Shown piece by piece: positions 61,012 through 64,000 of a stretch of 64,000 bases of DNA. The notes beneath the pieces were generated by a model that was not told the DNA's origin, made no database searches, and saw only the letters and a list, made by a program, of their open reading frames with translations. The position numbers and the translations under genes are program-made. The stretch comes from UBA2040 sp002384725 (GTDB lineage Bacteria > Bacteroidota > Bacteroidia > Flavobacteriales_D > Crocinitomicaceae). The stretch spans positions 20,491-84,490 of the forward strand of contig CAWUXE010000004.1 of the NCBI GenBank assembly GCA_963926475.1, in the 5' to 3' direction. Each line of letters starts with the position of its first letter. The first letter of the stretch is position 1.

Positions 61012-62697
61012 ATGTTAAAACAAGGTAAATTCTTTCAATTTCTCGAGAAGGTCGACTCAAATTCGGATGTTCCAGAAAAATTTACCTTCCCCTTTTTCTA
61101 CGAACCTCATCCTTTGGCAATACTTGCTGCTGAAGATTTACAAAAGCATCTTCATACACAAACAGATTGGTCACACGATTTTGGATTAACGGATCCTGAT
61201 TCTGAAACAGCATTGGGGAAGATGTTCGGTGTTCTTGTTGTTCAAAATTCGGATGGCGAATTAGGTTATTTATCCGCATTCTCGGGAAAACTAGCGAATA
61301 GCAATCATTGGCCGAAGTTCGTTCCACCCGTTTTTGATATTCTAGAGAAAGAAGGATTTTATAAAGTAGAAGGGCGTGAGGTAGACGCTTTGACGGACTT
61401 AGTTGATGCATCAAAAAGAAATCCGGAGTTGAAAACAACGAAGGAAAAGTTAGAAAAAATTCGAAGCGAACACAAAATAGAAATTGAGGATTACCAAGCT
61501 CAAATTCGAGAAAATCGAAAAACTCGAAAAACTAAAAAATTAACTGGACAAAATGAATTATCAAGTGAACCACTTGATGCTTTATTGAAACAACTCACGA
61601 AAGAATCCATTGGAGAACAATACTTTTTAAAAGATAAAAAGCGCGAGTGGAAGGAGAAAATTGAAGCTGCGGAATCGGCATATTTTACTTTAAAAAACGA
61701 ACTTATTTCTTTGAAACAACAAAGAGCCAATCGTTCAGCTGAGTTGCAAAGAAAGATATTTGCCCACTACACTTTTCTGAATGCGAAAGATGAAGTACAA
61801 TCTTTAATGGAAATTTTTTCTTTTCTAGAAGGTGGATTTCCTCCAGCGGGTTCAGGAGAATGTGCAGCTCCAAAATTATTGCATTTTTCCTATCAGAATA
61901 ATCTAAAACCAATCTGTATGGCTGAGTTTTGGTGGGGGAAAGCTGCTGCTTCGGAAATCAGAAAACACAAGCACTTTTATCCCGCATGTCGGAGTAAATG
62001 CGAACCGATTTTGGGACACATGTTGAAAGGGTTACAAGTAGAAGAAAACCCGATTCTAAAGCATTCTTCTTTTCAAAAAGAAATTGAAATCATTTATGAA
62101 GACGAGGCAATTTTGGTGGTGAACAAACCAGATGGACTGCTTTCTGTTCCAGGAAAAACATTAACAGATTCAGTAGACGAACGCATTCAAAAAATCTATC
62201 CTCGTAGTGAAACTCCGCTAATTGTCCATCGATTAGACATGGCGACATCAGGATTGATGTTGTTGGCAAAAACGAAAGAAGCACATAAAAAACTACAAGC
62301 CCTTTTCATCAAGCGAACTATAAAAAAACGATATGTTGCCATACTGGACGGAATTTTAGAACAAGATTCTGGAATAGTTGATTTACCCCTTCGACTCGAT
62401 TTAGACAATCGTCCGCATCAGCTGGTGTGCGAAGAATTTGGCAAAAAAGCGCGGACGGAATACAAAGTTGTGGAGCGCAAAAATGGTCGAACTAGGATTC
62501 ACTTTTTCCCGATAACAGGTCGCTCTCATCAATTGAGGGTGCATGCTTCACATCCGCGTGGATTAAATATAGCGATTGTCGGCGATGATTTGTACGGCAC
62601 GAAAGAGGAGCGATTAATGTTGCACGCAGAATGGTTGCAGTTTCGTCATCCTATTACGGAGAAATTAGTTGAGTTTGAGATGAAGGCTGGCTTTTGA
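61012..62697 (+). CDS. RluA-family pseudouridine synthase with long N-terminal domain
   Basis: 561 residues; the last 210 are a complete RluA-type catalytic domain: IIYEDEAILVVNKPDGLLSV, the active-site motif LIVHRLDMATSGLMLLAKT (Asp in HRLD, about residue 408), and RTEYKVVE and GRSHQLRVHASHPRGLNIAI. The first 340 residues are not catalytic: a mixed region (1-130), a coiled-coil-like charged stretch (about 140-250) and a cysteine-containing segment (HFYPACRSKCEPILGHMLKG). I recall long RluA forms in Bacteroidota and some Vibrio, with unknown RNA target. Monocistronic, divergent from era. Confidence 0.87.
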   Translation: MLKQGKFFQFLEKVDSNSDVPEKFTFPFFYEPHPLAILAAEDLQKHLHTQTDWSHDFGLTDPDSETALGKMFGVLVVQNSDGELGYLSAFSGKLANSNHWPKFVPPVFDILEKEGFYKVEGREVDALTDLVDASKRNPELKTTKEKLEKIRSEHKIEIEDYQAQIRENRKTRKTKKLTGQNELSSEPLDALLKQLTKESIGEQYFLKDKKREWKEKIEAAESAYFTLKNELISLKQQRANRSAELQRKIFAHYTFLNAKDEVQSLMEIFSFLEGGFPPAGSGECAAPKLLHFSYQNNLKPICMAEFWWGKAAASEIRKHKHFYPACRSKCEPILGHMLKGLQVEENPILKHSSFQKEIEIIYEDEAILVVNKPDGLLSVPGKTLTDSVDERIQKIYPRSETPLIVHRLDMATSGLMLLAKTKEAHKKLQALFIKRTIKKRYVAILDGILEQDSGIVDLPLRLDLDNRPHQLVCEEFGKKARTEYKVVERKNGRTRIHFFPITGRSHQLRVHASHPRGLNIAIVGDDLYGTKEERLMLHAEWLQFRHPITEKLVEFEMKAGF

Positions 62698-62804
62698 TGT
62701 TAAAACTAAAAAAGAAAGCTCAAACTGAACTCTCTTTTTCTTTGTAGACAGAATCGAAGATATGCCTATGCTTTAATCGTTACTAGTGTTATGCTTTAAC
62801 ACAC
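62698..62804. other. Short gap after the RluA-family gene
   Basis: No gene seen. A weak pairing of AAAGAAAG with CTTTTTCTTT could serve as a poor terminator, and the word ATGCTTTAA occurs twice (about 62769 and 62791). Confidence 0.4.
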
Positions 62805-62954
62805 GGTTCTGTCGCATTAATTATTTTTCTACCATTTTTCATCAAATTCCTTGAATGTTTAAAAAATCAACTCACATTATTTCAACGATTTATGGTTTTC
62901 ATTTTGTGCGAATTAGGCTTAAAAGAGTGATTTTTTAGTTAATGCGACAGACCC
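62805..62954. mobile_element. MITE-like element bounded by 16-base inverted repeats
   Basis: Left end GGTTCTGTCGCATTAA (62805-62820) and right end TTAATGCGACAGACCC (62939-62954) are inverted copies, 15 of 16 matching. The 118 bases between hold no gene. The ends are reminiscent of IS6-type elements (GGTTCTGTTGCAAA in known staphylococcal members), so this may be a deletion derivative or MITE. No matching target duplication is visible, so the outer boundary is not certain. Confidence 0.65.
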
Positions 62955-63192
62955 GTTTTGTGTATATTTGGTATCTAACCATGGCAGATAAAAACTATGT
63001 TTTGTAACTGTTTGGATAAGATAAACACAGAAGTAAAGACTCACAAACCCCTTGTATACTTGAGTTTAAAGCAAAAAAAAGAGTAACCATTTCTGATTAT
63101 TCTTGTAGTAGCGTTGACCACTGAATTATCTAACTTAATTTCTGAAAGGGTGTTTGTGTGAATGCTCATCATTTATTATGGTTATCTGTGAG
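62955..63192. other. Gap between the MITE-like element and the DUF2892 gene
   Basis: Only a 29-codon frame at 62997-63086 and short fragments; no recognisable protein. I see no other feature than the promoter-like box at 62963. Confidence 0.4.
62963..62970 (+). promoter_or_regulatory. Promoter-like -7 box just outside the MITE-like element
   Basis: TATATTTG matches TAnnTTTG exactly. The ATG after it (62981) opens only 8 codons; another at 62997 opens 29 codons (MFCNCLDKINTEVKTHKPLV...). No TTG at the right distance. May be a chance match. Confidence 0.25.
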
Positions 63193-63411
63193 TTAAATAG
63201 AGCAACTATCGCCACCTTCTTTCATCCCTGTCTTTTTTAAAATCTCATCCATTAAACACCATTTCGTGAAGCTTGATTGCATTAAATTTACGGCCACAAA
63301 TGCTGTAAATAAAAAAAAGTATTCATTCACGAAATAGCCTAAAACTATTGAAAGCAAAACAAAGCTACCAGCTATTAGTTTGATTGAGTCGTTGATTGTC
63401 ATATTTCCCAT
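63193..63411 (-). CDS. DUF2892 (YgaP-like) membrane protein
   Basis: 72 residues from the ATG at 63411 (MGNMTINDSIKLIAGSFVLL). Two hydrophobic segments (about 8-48) and the conserved VNLMQSSFTKWCLMDEILKK segment of the DUF2892 / YgaP-transmembrane type are present. An ATG at 63447 would add 12 residues but lies upstream of a possible -7 box (CAACTTTG, approximate). The family often accompanies rhodanese/sulfur proteins; none is visible here. A palindrome lies upstream (63459-63475). Confidence 0.75.
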   Translation of the reverse strand: MGNMTINDSIKLIAGSFVLLSIVLGYFVNEYFFLFTAFVAVNLMQSSFTKWCLMDEILKKTGMKEGGDSCSI

Positions 63412-63458
63412 GTTAATTTTGAATACAAAGTTGAGGACTATTAACATTCATTTTTGTA

Positions 63459-63475
63459 ACCTATGCTACATAGGT
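63459..63475. promoter_or_regulatory. Operator-like palindrome upstream of the DUF2892 gene
   Basis: ACCTATG (63459-63465) and CATAGGT (63469-63475) form a perfect inverted repeat with a 3-base spacer, 48 bases upstream of the DUF2892 ATG. Not followed by a T-run, so more like an operator for a dimeric regulator than a terminator. Regulator unknown. Confidence 0.45.
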
Positions 63476-63492
63476 CAAATACTGGCATAGAA

Positions 63493-63522
63493 AAAGGCTT
63501 TCAGAGAAATCTGGAAGCCTTT
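63493..63522 (-). terminator. GNRA-tetraloop hairpin with minus-strand T tail
   Basis: A 13-pair stem (one G-U) AAAGGCTTTCAGA/TCTGGAAGCCTTT with a GAAA loop, followed on the minus strand by TTTTTC. It would stop minus-strand transcripts before the DUF2892 gene. Confidence 0.65.
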
Positions 63523-63602
63523 TCAAAAGTGGACAGTCCTGCCTGTCTGATTGTCAAAATGACCAACAGAGAACTTGAGACCTTCGGGTTTTTTTAAACA
63601 AA

Positions 63603-63632
63603 AAAAGAGGAGCTCTTTCGAACTCCTCTTTT
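63603..63632 (-). terminator. Second hairpin terminator upstream of the DUF2892 gene
   Basis: A 10-pair stem AAAAGAGGAG (63603-63612) and CTCCTCTTTT (63623-63632) followed on the minus strand by TTTTTTTG. Between 63523 and 63602 are further short stems (GACAG/CTGTC, ACC-TTCG-GGT followed by T7 on plus), so a small RNA or gene relic may lie here. Confidence 0.6.
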
Positions 63633-63634
63633 AA

Positions 63635-63730
63635 ATGGTAGATAACTCCATTGAAATATCGAACATAAGTCTAACTCCAAAAGATTTAATAGACACTCAT
63701 CATATAATGACTATTATTATGAAATGTTAA
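63635..63730 (+). CDS. Micro-ORF 1 with LTPKDLI motif
   Basis: 31 codons from the ATG at 63635: VDNSIEISNISLTPKDLID, then THHIMTIIMKC. Residues 10-25 resemble residues 3-18 of the next small frame (NISLTPKDLI versus NLSFTPRDFI) with mostly conservative changes, which suggests both were once coding. Too short to name; may be a decayed duplicate of an N-terminus. Expression unproven. Confidence 0.3.
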   Translation: MVDNSIEISNISLTPKDLIDTHHIMTIIMKC

Positions 63731-63813
63731 ACTTAAGTTTTACACCAAGAGATTTTATTCAAGCTTATAATTTAATGTCGTCAAATAAATCTATTTTTGA
63801 AATCCATGTATGA
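63724..63813 (+). CDS. Micro-ORF 2 with FTPRDFI motif
   Basis: 29 codons from the ATG at 63724: MLNLSFTPRDFIQAYNLMSS then NKSIFEIHV. It overlaps the end of micro-ORF 1 and the start of the DUF2306 gene at 63806. Its aligned block with micro-ORF 1 matches in S-x-TP-x-D-x-I and a later methionine. Could be a small leader-like coding region or relic. Function unknown. Confidence 0.3.
   Translation: MLNLSFTPRDFIQAYNLMSSNKSIFEIHV
63792..63799 (+). promoter_or_regulatory. -7 box of the DUF2306 gene promoter
   Basis: TATTTTTG matches TAnnTTTG and ends 6 bases before the ATG at 63806, again giving an almost leaderless transcript. Upstream TTTA (63771-63774) is 17 bases away. Confidence 0.45.
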
Positions 63814-64000
63814 ACTTCTAAGAACAATTCATTTAATTGCAGTAACTCCTTGTTTAATAATAGGAGCATATTTAATTTATTTTTCAACTAAGGGCTCTGG
63901 AAATCATAAAAATATTGGTTGGGCATATATGATTTTAATGTTTTTTCAAGCAGGGATATCTCTTTTTATGGAGGCAAGAGTGGGACCTCAATTTTTAAAT
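63806..64000 (+). CDS. DUF2306-type membrane protein (3' end cut by window)
   Basis: 65 codons visible from the ATG at 63806: MYELLRTIHLIAVTPCLIIG, then AYLIYFSTKGSGNHKNIGWA and YMILMFFQAGISLFMEARVG. The pattern of an N-terminal helix, then GTxxHKxIGWxY, then a second helix with a short polar patch is typical of DUF2306 (predicted inner-membrane proteins). The rest lies beyond the window. Confidence 0.65.
   Translation, partial: MYELLRTIHLIAVTPCLIIGAYLIYFSTKGSGNHKNIGWAYMILMFFQAGISLFMEARVGPQFLN

Noticed and set aside
1..64000. CRISPR arrays, rRNA and tRNA genes, complete insertion sequences, phage genes
   Set aside because: None seen on either strand by eye. A tRNAscan/Infernal run would be needed to rule out unusual small RNAs.

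Overview
The window looks like chromosomal DNA of a free-living member of the Bacteroidota, most likely Flavobacteriales. The support is AT-rich sequence with almost no Shine-Dalgarno motifs, many promoters of the Bacteroidota type (TTG or TTTG, about 19 bases, then TAnnTTTG), a type IX secretion cargo with its C-terminal sorting domain, and characteristic families (GWxTD, DUF5686 and carboxypeptidase-regulatory-like outer-membrane proteins, half-size TSUP permease). A Fluviicola/Crocinitomicaceae-like organism is a guess. No rRNA, tRNA, CRISPR array, prophage or complete insertion sequence was seen.

Layout. 1-13.6 kb: one long minus-strand translation operon, fused str-S10-spc type, running rpsL-rpsG-fusA-rpsJ-rplC-rplD-rplW-rplB-rpsS-rplV-rpsC-rplP-rpmC-rpsQ-rplN-rplX-rplE-rpsN-rpsH-rplF-rplR-rpsE-rpmD-rplO-secY (secY cut by the window edge), with a near-perfect promoter before rpsL. 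14-24 kb: central metabolism and envelope genes (pdhB, etfBA, a bifunctional-nuclease protein, a CNT nucleoside transporter with an extra periplasmic domain, a TonB-receptor plug without a barrel, a GDP-mannose pyrophosphorylase, a SprT-like protein, MlaE/MlaF-type lipid transport). 24-42 kb: outer-membrane and envelope genes (GWxTD lipoprotein, Omp85 protein, lptB, a DUF5686 barrel, tatC), recQ, then a tight operon of a LuxE-like acyl-activating enzyme, a giant peptidase-MA/beta-propeller/barrel protein, a half TSUP permease, an M20 hydrolase and two small exported proteins, then fabD. 42-56 kb: a T9SS cargo, a VWA protein, an esterase, an HMA lipoprotein, engB, glyS, a sterol-desaturase-family enzyme, tonB and fumC. 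56-62.7 kb: an era-der-(DcrB-like)-ppx-pyrF operon and a large RluA-family pseudouridine synthase. 62.7-64 kb: a gene-poor stretch with a 150-bp element bounded by inverted repeats, a DUF2892 membrane protein, several hairpins, two related micro-ORFs and the start of a DUF2306 gene.

How the genes fit together. The window is mostly housekeeping: ribosome, elongation factor and translocon; ribosome-associated GTPases; electron transfer; fatty-acid and nucleotide synthesis; and much of the outer-membrane toolkit. I found no convincing new defence, toxin or mobile system. The main non-obvious signals are: (1) five short accessory exported-protein genes that are broken (no start codon, amber codon, single-base frameshifts) while every long conserved gene is intact; (2) several promoters whose TAnnTTTG box lies only a few bases before the start codon, implying leaderless or nearly leaderless mRNAs; (3) a MITE-like element; and (4) unusual domain architectures, namely a plug-only TonB-receptor protein, a CNT fusion, and a giant protein whose peptidase motif lacks its histidines.
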